From: Toxoplasma gondii ME49
Taxonomy: Eukaryota > Apicomplexa > Conoidasida > Eucoccidiorida > Sarcocystidae
DNA: 64,000 nt
Direction: 5' to 3'
Assembly: GCF_000006565.2 (NCBI RefSeq)
Contig: NC_031478.1
Coordinates: 1,533,874-1,597,873, forward strand
Of this stretch, positions 1-9,771 are shown one piece after another. A model generated the notes under the pieces. It was not told where the DNA came from. It saw nothing but the letters and a program-made list of their open reading frames with translations, and made no database searches. Position numbers and translations under genes: made by a program. How positions within the stretch are numbered: position 1 is the stretch's first letter; each line of letters opens with the position of its first letter.

Positions 1-262
1 TGACAGTCTTCACCCATAAAGAATGCCGAAGAGAACTATTTAATTTAGAACAGACTGGCTGTCAATGATCCCTGAGTACAATGCCGCGGGAAGAAACCTG
101 CTCTTTCGTGGAGCCCCACACTGCTCGTGGACGCGGCCCTTGTTTCGTCATGCGTGCTTGTCTAAATGCATGAAACAGTGTGTGTTGGTGGAGAACGGGG
201 GCGCGGCTTTATGTTTGCGTTTCTCCCATCCGGTTCATATATGGAAGGCATACCACCTGCAG

Positions 263-815
263 CAAAACGCTTCTGCATTGCCTCGCTTTGCTGCCGGTAA
301 GGTACTTCCGATGTCTGTTTTTTAAGGGAACGTCACCGTCGCCCCCACGTTTCCATTGCGGATAAGCTCCTGTGAAAGCTAGTGATGTAAAATTATAGAA
401 CAAAAAAGTCAATACAGAAAGAACTCCGCGAGCTCGTGATGTCGACGTTACTGCCCTTAGAAACCTCAAACAGGCAAATACGGATGCACACAATTCTGCA
501 GACTTGCGCACGCCAGGTGATCGCTTATCACGCTCGATAGTGGCTTTGACAGACACGACTTTTGTACACACTAGAGTGCTGGGAACTGCTGACGCTTCGA
601 AAAATCCAAACAGGTGTAATAATTCCATACGTGCAACATGCTGATCGCTAAAGGCTGCTGATCCCACGGGGACATTCCTGCTTACCAGCACTACACAAAC
701 AGATATTTCCGGCTCCCGAGAAGCGTGCCGGCACGCTCGTGATGATGCCGTCTTCCGAGGTACAGCTACTGGACGCGAGGCTATCACTGACATTTCCTCT
801 GTAGGCGAGTTATGA
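263..815 (+). CDS. 3' exons of an unrecognised gene, left part outside the window
   Basis: Three exons join in frame. 263-296 follows CCTGCAG and ends before GTAAGG, phase 1. 418-613 follows AATACAG and ends before GTGTAA, phase 2. 689-815 follows TTACCAG and ends in TGA at 813-815. The joined protein is polar and reads like Toxoplasma-type coding sequence (for example DVDVTALRNLKQANTDAHN, then STTQTDISGSREACRHARD). It ends ITDISSVGEL. No domain, membrane segment or family was recognised. The first exon may extend left and earlier exons lie outside or were not found. A 217-residue frame on the other strand (209-862) covers the same bases. I judge it a shadow because only the + strand gives splice sites with matching phases. 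Confidence 0.5.
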
Positions 816-2350
816 TGAGTAGTAGCTCCTGGGGTTTGGTGGAACCTTGCAAAGTTTCTCATAAAACAACATATCTCGACTCTACAAAAATGGCCAGCCG
901 TGATGAGTCTGTCGCCTGAATGAGCTTTGGGATCGAGCGCGAGTCTCAGTTGTTCTATATTAAGCAGGACAATGTCATGCTACGCTATTCCACCTCATGA
1001 CAAATGCACGATGAATGCACGAAAGAGGTAGGGGGAGCCAGATTCGCTGTTCTTTTCGTTCTGGAAATCTTGTATCAAATCAGGAAGGTCTATAGCTAGA
1101 GAGGATTCTCGAGAACGGCGCTCTGTTCGTGAAGAAGTTGACTAATAATCCTGTACGGGGCAGACAGCGTGCATTGCCATCTAACATACAACTGACGATG
1201 TTGAACTCAGAAAACTATTGTGAATCCGGTAAATTTTCGAACTCGTGCAGGCTATCCCTTTAGCTGGTACTTTTGGATGGGCGTCCTGTGGTGAACGCTT
1301 ATTCACAGATCCTAGAGAGGCACCTCCAGTTCAGGATTGTTTTGTCCCTCCCGTCAAACCTCGGTGCATTTCCCTCAACACGTCTAGCGTTGCTGTTCCC
1401 ATTGGAATCAAATTGTAACCAGAAAGAACTGAACTACTTGCGAAACAAACACGGAAGTGAACCCGTCCAGTCTCTGCACCTCCGTGACTCTGACGGTACT
1501 CACGAACATCTCCTGAACTAGCGTTGCCGCCACGAGATAAATGTTTAGATTCTTTTAAGCTTGCTTTTACCGTGTTATAGTTTGCCTACTTTTCTGGGAA
1601 GTTGCTCAGGAGAAGAGCTTCCTTCGTTTCTCCTCGGCTTATCTTTGTCGAATACGGTGATAGGATGCAGTTTTCTCTCTTCCACAGTGCCTCCCATCTG
1701 ATGCTGCCCTTCCCAGTCTGCGGGTGGCCGACATGTCAATGTGAAATTCAAGTTGGCTCTCGTTCTAAGCAGACGCGCTGTATGCCTGAGATTTTATGGT
1801 ACGGAGTGAATGCGGGACGGTATTCAGTGTCGCGCCAGCAGAGGGTCCCATGGCTCTCTCTATCTCTTGCCTCAAAAAGCCTTTCCTTCTTTGCTTGTCC
1901 TTCGAAGTTGACGATATTTCCTATAATGGAATGCCTGGTCCCGGTTATTAAAGAACACCACTGGAAGAGTCCGATAGTTGCTGGCCCTCGAAGTGCCCGA
2001 GGTGAACCGCAGAACTCAGTCATGCTGGATGCATGCTGACAACAGAGCGTGGACATTGCTGCAGAGATGAGGAAAAGCCTTTCTTTTCCGTCCGCAAAAT
2101 TTATCGAGAAACGCTTCTGTTATAGTGCTTATTCGATGGATTTTGCGTAGTCGCTTTCGACTTGTCAACGACTTTCAACGGTAAGTTTTTCTCTCTGGAT
2201 TTTTTCTCTGCAGAGCAGCTCGACTCCGAGAGCTTGTCATTCGCCGATGTTCAGCTAACAATCGAGCATGCAAAGCAAGGAAAGCATCTGTCCACTCTTT
2301 TCCCTGTCACGCTACTTTCCGTTCTGTTCCTCCGGTCCTCAATTATCCAC
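816..2350. other. intergenic stretch, no supported gene
   Basis: Frames of 60-145 codons occur on both strands, for example 1602-2039 (+) and 1748-2056 (-). None shows a recognisable domain, a convincing chain of splice sites or a signal peptide. The stretch probably holds the 3' flank of the gene ending at 815 and flanking DNA of the next units. Confidence 0.5.
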
Positions 2351-2611
2351 CTAGTTCGATTCAAAAGGGATTGAGGCGCCAACAGATGAGGGAAGGAGCT
2401 GTTCCATTATTCGTGGCACTGCCGTGGAGGGTATGTCCGTGTCTGTCTTACGGAGCTCTGGGTTAAAAATACGGTTCAATTTTTCTCCGTGTCGGCAGAG
2501 CCTGACGCCTTCTTCTAGCAAGAGGGAGCCGATAAGGACGCCGATGAATAGGATCCTCCCAGAAGGGAAGAGGATTCCAGCTGCGGCCACCATGGATACA
2601 CCGGTGTACAA
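2351..2611 (-). CDS. possible small membrane protein exon
   Basis: An open frame of 86 codons ends at TAA/TGA near 2351. It follows a good acceptor (GGGGCTTTCAG) just beyond 2611, so the coding part may begin a few codons upstream. It has a hydrophobic N-terminal half (around AAAGILFPSGRILFIGVLIG) followed by a polar tail rich in R, E and D. This would suit a single-pass or re-entrant membrane protein. A first exon would have to lie toward 2800, next to the divergent RNF113A start; I could not identify it. No family recognised. The opposite strand also has an open frame (2424-2618), so strand assignment is tentative. Confidence 0.3.
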   Translation of the reverse strand: MYTGVSMVAAAGILFPSGRILFIGVLIGSLLLEEGVRLCRHGEKLNRIFNPELRKTDTDIPSTAVPRIMEQLLPSSVGASIPFESN

Positions 2612-2806
2612 CGGCTGAGTCGTACTGAAAGCCCCGAAATACGTGGCTTATTTTAAACGTCACGAAACTAATTCTAATTTCGATCTTCCGTTGTTTGGAC
2701 CGTGGGCTGGTGACCCCAGTTTTGAAATGGTTGGTCCTGCCTTTCCCCCTGGAAGCTCAGTCGATTGTGAAGCTGTCTCTCTTCTTACCATATCCTTAAA
2801 GGAACA

Positions 2807-5419
2807 ATGTTTGCGAAACGAGCGACAAAAAAGCAAGGACGAAGGGGCCCGTTGTCCGAGGAGGCTGAAGCAGAAGCGACTGCAGGCGGCAGTGCGTCAG
2901 GCACACAAACAACTCGTGCAGAAAAAGATGAGCGACAGTCTGACAAGGACGATGAGGATCCTGTACATGTCGTCAAGAAACAGAGAACAGCCTCGACTGG
3001 GAAACACTTCATTCAGGCTGTACGTGCAGGACAAAGAGCAGTCAAATCAGTTGCGACTCTTGTGGTATTTGAGAATTTTCTGTGGATCTAGGAATGAACT
3101 GATGCTTCGGCACTTGTTGGCTTTCGGGTCGCTGATGCTCGTTCCTTCTCCTGCTCATTCCTTACATGGAGACAGAGTATCGAGTTCGGTATTTTTATGA
3201 TGGCTTTCACATTCGACTGTTCACAACGAATGGGTGCGTCTTCTGTAGCGTCTGATCTTTGCAGTCCGTGCGTGCATGTTTACCGGAAAAATACCTATCA
3301 CAAACGCGACAGGCAAGGCAAAGGGGTTAAGCTGGAAGACAGCCTCTGCTGAGATTTGTGAAGAAGAGATGAGCGAGGATGCATCGAAAGCAGTGCAAGT
3401 TTCCAATGCCTCCGAGCTACCTGGAAAAACAACGTTCGACCTTCAGGAAGGAGACGCGTTGAATGCCCGTGTGTTGTGGTTGTATTGGAACGCTAATGAG
3501 TGAAAGTTCACTGATTTACTACGAAGACGGCTTATGGGACTGTAGGTTTCTCTTCTTGACTTTTCCAGGTTTCCGAAAGGACAAAACACACTGCCGAGGA
3601 GATGCTGCATGGCTTTAAAAGCAATCCGAAACTTGTAAGTCTCCTTCGCGTTCTTTGTAGGTAGTCAAATGACGGCAGATGTTCAGTATGTAGTCTACAT
3701 CGTTCGCACGCTCGAGCTGCGGCATGCCAGCATACTGTCGTCATGCTTTAGAGCGGCGATTTTCTCATGCATGCACACGTTGCTCATCGTTTTTCTCACA
3801 CATATATTCATATTTATAGTTGTATCCGTATGCATATGTCCTTTGATTTTTGTCTGTGGTCTCAAAGCTCCGTCATGGGACTCTTTTCGACGAGGAAGGG
3901 TGGAGCCGTGCACAGTCACCCACATGGTTAAGTGCGTGTTGCGATCATTTCTAAATACAGAACGTAACATCATCTCCATCTGCCAATGTGTAGACATGTT
4001 CGTTGATTTTCTGGATGTTTCATCTTGGATATGTGCACTGTAACGGTGACGACCAGCGAAAGGCAAGGCCAAAGAGATCAAGAATAGGAGCATGAGCTTG
4101 TTTGGTATGCGCTCTGTGTGCTGTTTTCTGATGCACATTTTGCGTGTAGACCATAAATAATGACAACCGCGCCACGGCGATATTCGATGTTGACACAGAC
4201 AGGAAGCACGATCACAGAGCCATTCTAGAAAGGAATGCCGAGATCGGCGAGAAGATTGAGAAAGGGGAGCTTGAGGCCGGCATCTACCGTGGGCAGGGTG
4301 CCCACCGTGTTTACGTAAAGAGGCGAGAGGGTGCGCTGTCTTTTGCAAAGTCAACTGGTTTGTATGGTCCAGTTCGCGGGACAAACAATGTTCGCATGAC
4401 CATGTATGTGGACTACAACCCGGAGATTTGCAAGGATTACAAGGAGACGGGTTACTGTGGGTTCGGAAACACCTGCAAGTTCTTGCACGACAGGCACGAC
4501 TACAAAGGCGGGTGGCAAATCGAACAGGAATGGCAACAACTCCAAAAGAAGAAACAGGCAAGTGAATAAACGGAAGGCGGTTGTGTCCGTGACCGTATGC
4601 CAACTTTCAATGTTAATCGTGTGGTAATGTGCGCCGTATCCAAATTTGTGTGCCGTATGAGCATATGCCTATGTACGCATGCATGTATGTACAACGCGCT
4701 TCGTCGGAGTGTAGATGTGGTGGTACGCGGCTTATGCGGATTTGCATGGAGGTGTCGTAAAGTCGCTGTACGGATGGCTGCGTGTTAAAAAGATTTAGAT
4801 GCGATGCAAGCCGCCAGCCGCCTGGTCGTGAACGTGTGCGGCTCTGTGAGTTTCTTCACCGCGTTTCTCGTGAGTCTTTCGACTACTGATTGATTTTCAG
4901 GAGAAACTCCGCCGCATTGCAGAAGGCCTGGCGGATAGCGATGAAGACACAGACAAAAGCAGCGACAGCAGCGAGGCGAGCGAGGATGAAGATGGTCTGC
5001 CTTTTGCGTGCTTGAAGTGCAGGAAAAAGTGGACCGAAAACATGAACCCTGTTGTGACCCGGTGTGGCCATTACTTTTGTGAAACTTGTGCGTACACGCA
5101 CTACAGCACGAGCATAAAGTGCTATCAGTGCGGAAAAGAGACACAGGGAATCTTCAATTCCGCCTTTGATTTACTCAGAAAGGTGAAGAACATTGAGATG
5201 GACAGGGAACGCAAAGCCCAGCGGCGCAAGCAGCGAAGAGCAAACGAGAGGGGAGAAGCAGACTCAGACGAATCAAATATGGAGAATGACGCAAAGAGCA
5301 GTCAATCAGGAGAAGACGAAGAAGGTAATTCTGACGCAGGCTCCAAGGAAGATGGAAGTGGCAACACTTCCGATGAGGAAGGTGGCGAAGATGGGCGAGG
5401 AAACGATTCTGATGAATAG
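2807..5419 (+). CDS. RNF113A: RNF113A/Cwc24-type CCCH and RING zinc-finger splicing factor
   Basis: The family joins the spliceosome around activation in the nucleus and has a RING domain with E3 ligase potential. Exons: 2807-3019, 3249-3470, 3569-3634, 4150-4557, 4901-5419, giving about 475 residues with every intron in phase 0. Residues ~185-205 carry the conserved block ATAIFDVDT, matched in human RNF113A. A C-x8-C-x5-C-x3-H zinc finger lies at ~261-280 (CKDYKETGYCGFGNTCKFLH). It is followed by HDYKGGWQIE and then a C3HC4 RING at ~340-380 (C340, C343, C358, H360, C363, C366, C377, C380). The tail is very acidic and Ser-rich. The N-terminal exon is charged and disordered. The donor at 3470 is weak, so exon 2's end may shift. 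Intron 4 begins with GC (separate entry). The TBC gene follows on the same strand. Confidence 0.93.
4558..4900 (+). other. GC-AG intron of the RNF113A gene
   Basis: The exon ends AAACAG and the intron starts GCAAGT, the perfect consensus for GC-type donors. It ends TGATTTTCAG at 4900. Both flanking exons are in phase 0 and join Q to EKLRR within a stretch conserved in the family. The nearest GT (4562) would leave phase 1 and break the frame. Reading through gives a stop two codons later (GCA AGT GAA TAA). Confidence 0.85.
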
Positions 5420-6636
5420 CAGGGAAACGTGCATCTGCAACAGACTTAGTCATTGAGTGAGCACTGCGGTTTTCTTTAGTGGGAGAATTTTAGATGAAAG
5501 ACGATGTTTTAGTCGGGTCAGTCGGTCTGTGTTCCCCAATGACTTTCGCCAACCTCTTCTATGATCCGCTTTCTTTTAAATTTAACGGACAGATTTTTTA
5601 CTGATGGCGCACACATAGTGGTGTCCAGAGCCCTGCCGTTCTTGGTATTCGCGAATCTCCGGGAGGTAGTGCTATTCCACAAGCATGCATCTTTTATGGT
5701 AGATTAGTTACTATCTTGTAACTTACTACCGGATTGGTTCTATGCTTATACTAAACTGCATCTGGTAATGTATGCTACAGTTCGCCACGCAGACGGAAAA
5801 AAATAGTAACAAATAGACAGGCAAACACCTCAGCGTCGAAACAATTCATACAAGCCGGCAAAAATTTTCATGTGTCCGCAGCAGCTCTGGCATGAGATGG
5901 TAACATCACGCTTCGACAATCATGCTCCATTTGCCAATCTATCCATCGTCTATCTAAGATCTCCTGCCACCGTGAGGTTACTGACAGTGATCGCCGTACA
6001 CATGAGCGATTTCTTAGTCAATGTCGCGATATACGTCTTGGAAAGACGTTAACTATTTCGTAGGCATTCCCTCTGTTTAGCACCGATCACTACGCCAGCG
6101 GGGTAGTAAATACAAAGAAGCTTAATCGAATGTGATTGCGGATGAATCGCTTCTATATTTCTTTGTTCGTATCGACTTTCCTAATGCATCTATGCCTGAA
6201 GTCGTGCGTTACCATCTTCGGGCGGCAGCAGCATATCGATGGCACAGATTAGTACGACACAAGTGTGCATCGTTTTCTCCTGCCTGAGCGTCATCACCTC
6301 AGTTTCGGGTTAACAGATCTCGGTTCCCGACGCGAATCTGCATACTTTCCTCAGTTTTGATGGTAGCAGGATGGCGTTCTACCGCCACTTCACGCGTAGC
6401 CCCCTAACTCAGGCTGGTGACTTCCGTGAGCAGGCCAGTCGTGAAAAAATCTTGTTCCCAGAAGTTTTGCTTTGTACGTAAAAGTGAATAGTCTCCACGC
6501 TTTCGCTGGTCCAGGATGCGACCAACACGAGAGTAGGTTCCACACCGCGTCATTTCAAGACGGCCGGGTAGAAGTGTTGACCATTTTAAAAAACGACTTC
6601 CCCCGTCTCTTCACCTTCAAAGAAACAGAAAACTTC
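5420..6636. other. intergenic stretch, no supported gene
   Basis: This is the 3' flank of RNF113A and the 5' flank of the next units. It is relatively AT-rich around 5700-5900. Only short frames without domains or splice chains are present. Confidence 0.6.
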
Positions 6637-7027
6637 ATGAGATTATCGTTATGTGGACTCTCGGTGTGGACAGCCGGCTTGATCCTCGTCGTTGGGTTGC
6701 TGCTTCTACAAAAAGCAGCTTTGTGTGCAGCAGCTACGCAGAAGCGGGGCGCATGCAGTAGAGGGCAAGCAGGGCTTCGACTCCTGTAACTATTCGCATG
6801 ATTTTCGCACGTCAGCCGAGAAAACGCAAGGTCAAGACATCACTGTGGACTCATGCCAAGCCGCAAACACAATTACTGAAGTGAAGAAGGCATATTTGAA
6901 TGCGTACGGGAATTGGCAACGTGCGCCCTGTACTAGGGAAGGGTCTTTGGCCGTCGTCCATCTTCTTGAGGACGGTGCAGAATGTGTCTGTCTTGTTTCA
7001 CACAGTCGCGTTGTGAAGAACTTCTAA
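6637..7027 (+). pseudogene. small secreted-type reading frame split over two frames
   Basis: ATG at 6637 opens a frame with a strong signal-peptide profile: MRLSLCGLSVWTAG, a run of L/V, then ALCAAA. That frame closes at 6789. From about 6740 the next frame carries the rest, from about GFDSCNYSHDF to VSHSRVVKNF, with stop at 7025-7027. This part has five cysteines and balanced polar composition. No GT-AG pair gives the required frame switch between 6720 and 6775. This is therefore either a one-base difference (decayed gene, strain variant or read error) or an intron I cannot see. The mature part resembles no family I recognise. It could also be a chance overlap of two frames. Confidence 0.35.
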
Positions 7028-7169
7028 AATAATGCGTATATGCTAGGGTAAAGATCTGTTCCTCCATCTGAAAGGAGGATTCGTTAACTGCCGCCTACCT
7101 TGTGCCTGTGCTCCTCAATGCCGCTGTGCCAACCACTTTCTTTACGATTCTGAAAGCATCTCAAACACG

Positions 7170-8581
7170 ATGATTGGATCTGAAGAGTTTTGGAAGACAG
7201 AGGCTGACGCTCCTCTGCTTAACCGAAACGCGGATTTCGTGAGTAAAGAGAATGCGGCGGAGATGATCGAGAGAGCGCGGAAGCTCGTCGACTTGATTGA
7301 AAGTGGGGCCGGCACCGACGTGAGCATTGAATTGGTTCCGGACTGTGGCGATGAAGGAGCGCGACGAATTTTTGTTTTGGACGCAGAGAGAACCTTCAAG
7401 GATCCAAAGCACAGAGAGCAGATGGTTTCAGTTTTGCAATCCTTGTGGCCGGAGCTACAGGACTACCACCAGGGCTTGGGGTTCTTGGTTGCCTTTCTGC
7501 TGCTTTATCTTCCTCCCGAGGACGTTGCGAAGGTTGCGATCGGGTTACACCGTGACTACGTGCCTGGGTATTTCAAGTCGGCCCCTGCAGCCTATGTGCG
7601 TGACGCTCGAGTGTATCAAAAGCTCATGCACAAGTTCTTCCCGGAAGTTGCGACAACCATCGAAGACCTCACCTGCCCGGAGGCGTACGTCTCTAAGTGG
7701 TTCATCGGAATGAATGTTCACGTGCTCACTTTCGAAGCAATGATGCTCTTCCTAGAAGCTTTCCTAGAAAAAAAGGACACCTTTCTTTTCCAGTTCGGAC
7801 TCGCACTTCTGAAAAATGTACAGCCAGACTTGGTTGCTACGAAGGACGTCTCCAAAACACTCGCCATCCTGAGGCTGGACCAGTCATTGTACCCCAACAC
7901 AAAGCAGGCTGAAGGAAGCGACCAGCCGGGTTCCTTCTTCACTCGCATTGTCGAAGATGCTATCAACTTCGATCTAGGGTAAGATTGACACGCTGCGTCG
8001 ACTGCAAGAGCGAAAAGTGGAAAAGTGGAATCTGTGTGCTGTAGCTTCTTCTGCTGGTTGTTTTGTATCGTTTGGAAGGAGCCGCATCAGCGTCCGTTTC
8101 CGTCATCTATCGTTGATCGCGTTATGGTTCAAACATTCTGCTGCTTCAGGGACGCCGATATTGAGAAACTCAGGGAGGAGGCAATGGAAGAAATGCGCTT
8201 GGAGGAGGAAAAGCGAAAGGAACGTGAGAAGCAGGTACGGTTGGGCGCAGGAAACGTGTTCTACTAACTGTTTGTATTCTGGAGGACTTTCTCTAAATCA
8301 GTTCTCGTAATAAGTGTTGACGTGAATTATAATCGAAGCATATGTGTGTGTAGGGAATGCTCAGATTAGTTACCAGATACACGTTGACGCATTGTTGCAT
8401 ATTTCCAAGCTGGTCTGGCTCTTTCGTTGCGTCCCGTCAATCAGGCTGTTGTGATACAAATTTTCTAGTGCTGTTGGTGTAGCATACTCAATGTCACTGT
8501 ACTGTTTTCTTGTGAGCGCTTCTGCAGCTGGGACTCGACAGCGACGACGAAATCGTTTTCTCCGACGAAGAAGATGAGTAG
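7170..8581 (+). CDS. TBC-domain protein, probable Rab GTPase-activating protein
   Basis: Exons 7170-7978, 8150-8234 and 8528-8581 join in frame (GG|G, then phase 0), giving 315 residues. The TBC domain supplies an arginine finger and a glutamine finger to speed GTP hydrolysis by Rab proteins on membranes. Both signature motifs are present: LDAERTF with Arg74 (motif IxxDxxR) and YHQG with Gln101 (motif YxQG). Helices follow (FLVAFLLLYLPPEDVA, later TFEAMMLFLEAFLE). The segment before motif A is shorter than in many TBC proteins. The C-terminus is a highly charged helix (EEAMEEMRLEEEKRKER) and an acidic end (LDSDDEIVFSDEEDE), a possible phosphorylation or binding tail. The target Rab cannot be told from sequence. 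Confidence 0.88.
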
Positions 8582-9771
8582 TGGTCCGGCCGCATATTTG
8601 GAGCTCCTGCTTACTGATAATTTACACATGCAAGAAACACGGTGTTTCAGTTCCGTTGTTTGTAGATGGTGGAACTAATGAAAATGCGGTCCGGACTGCC
8701 GGTTGCTGCGTAACTTCTCAACTCGAGAGTTGTTCAACTTCATATTGAAAGCAGTTGGCTTCTTTTTGGCTTCGTGAGAACTCGCTGTGTTCATCTCAAC
8801 CCCATATAAGCTGGTGCTGAAAGTATACGTCTGAAAGACTGTGATGACGTTTTGGTCGAAACATAGCGTCTACCGTTATCTCCGAATACGCGTTTGTTTG
8901 GGGTCCGCAGCAGAGGGGTGAGACGGACAACATTACAGACGTTTCTTCAGTTCCATAGGAAGTTTTTAATTGTTCATAAGCCCTAGAGCAGCTGTCACCA
9001 AGAATGTCAAAGGTGTTTATCCGTATCGTAGAATCAATCAGAAACCAAGTGTGCGGAAAAATCGCGGCAAAGGTGAGACAAAGCTACAGAAGTTAACCTC
9101 GTGAAACATGCGTACTCAGTCCTTTTGCAAAGTTATTTTGTTGCCTATATCCCAAAAAAGTGATCGATCGGTTTTTGAGCACAACGGAATAAACAAGAAA
9201 CTAGCTGAGACATAGGGAACACGGAACGCCTGTATCCGGAGTAACTGAAGCACCATTAAGAAGGGAAGAGTGCTTTACAGAAAAAAAAAGAAGAAAAGCT
9301 GCATTGCCGTTTGTTTGCATTCAACCGTACTTCAAATTCAGGTTTTTCGGCGTCAAAGTCTCCCAGGACAGCCACGCGAAGACGTAGCAGCAGCTGTTCA
9401 CAGCTGCCCCTTTGCAATGAGCACTCTATTCTTCTGCAGAGCAAGTGGCAAAGGCTTTGCTTCACAGAATCGTGAACAACGGGAGAAGACACTCTTCCCC
9501 CCGAGAACAGTCTACTGATTCCTCTTCTCACGGATCAAGCAAACCATCTGTAAAACCGCTCCAAGCGGCTGCTCAGTTCTTGATAACTTTGCAAGAGAGC
9601 GTATTCCCCCCCAACTCACGTTTTTGTCAACGCGGAGGAATACGACGCCGGGGTCCGTCATACACATAGTCTCTACGTAATAGTCCTGCAGTGGCAGGAA
9701 ATCGCCTTGTCCCACAGAGGGGTCATCAGTCGGCAAATGCCCATACCCACAGCACCGTTGCCTCGGTTGAT
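8582..9771. other. convergent intergenic region between the TBC gene and the kinase gene
   Basis: The TBC gene ends from the left and the kinase gene ends from the right, so both 3' UTRs should lie here. An A-run sits at ~9280-9297. No frame with a domain or splice chain was found. Confidence 0.6.

Noticed and set aside
209..862. 217-codon minus-strand frame at the left edge
   Set aside because: The plus strand gives three exons with matching phases over the same bases; the minus frame has no domain or splice support.
3695..4603. 302-codon minus-strand frame
   Set aside because: It lies antisense to the phase-verified RNF113A exons with intact zinc-finger residues; composition (many His, Cys, Arg) is that of a shadow.
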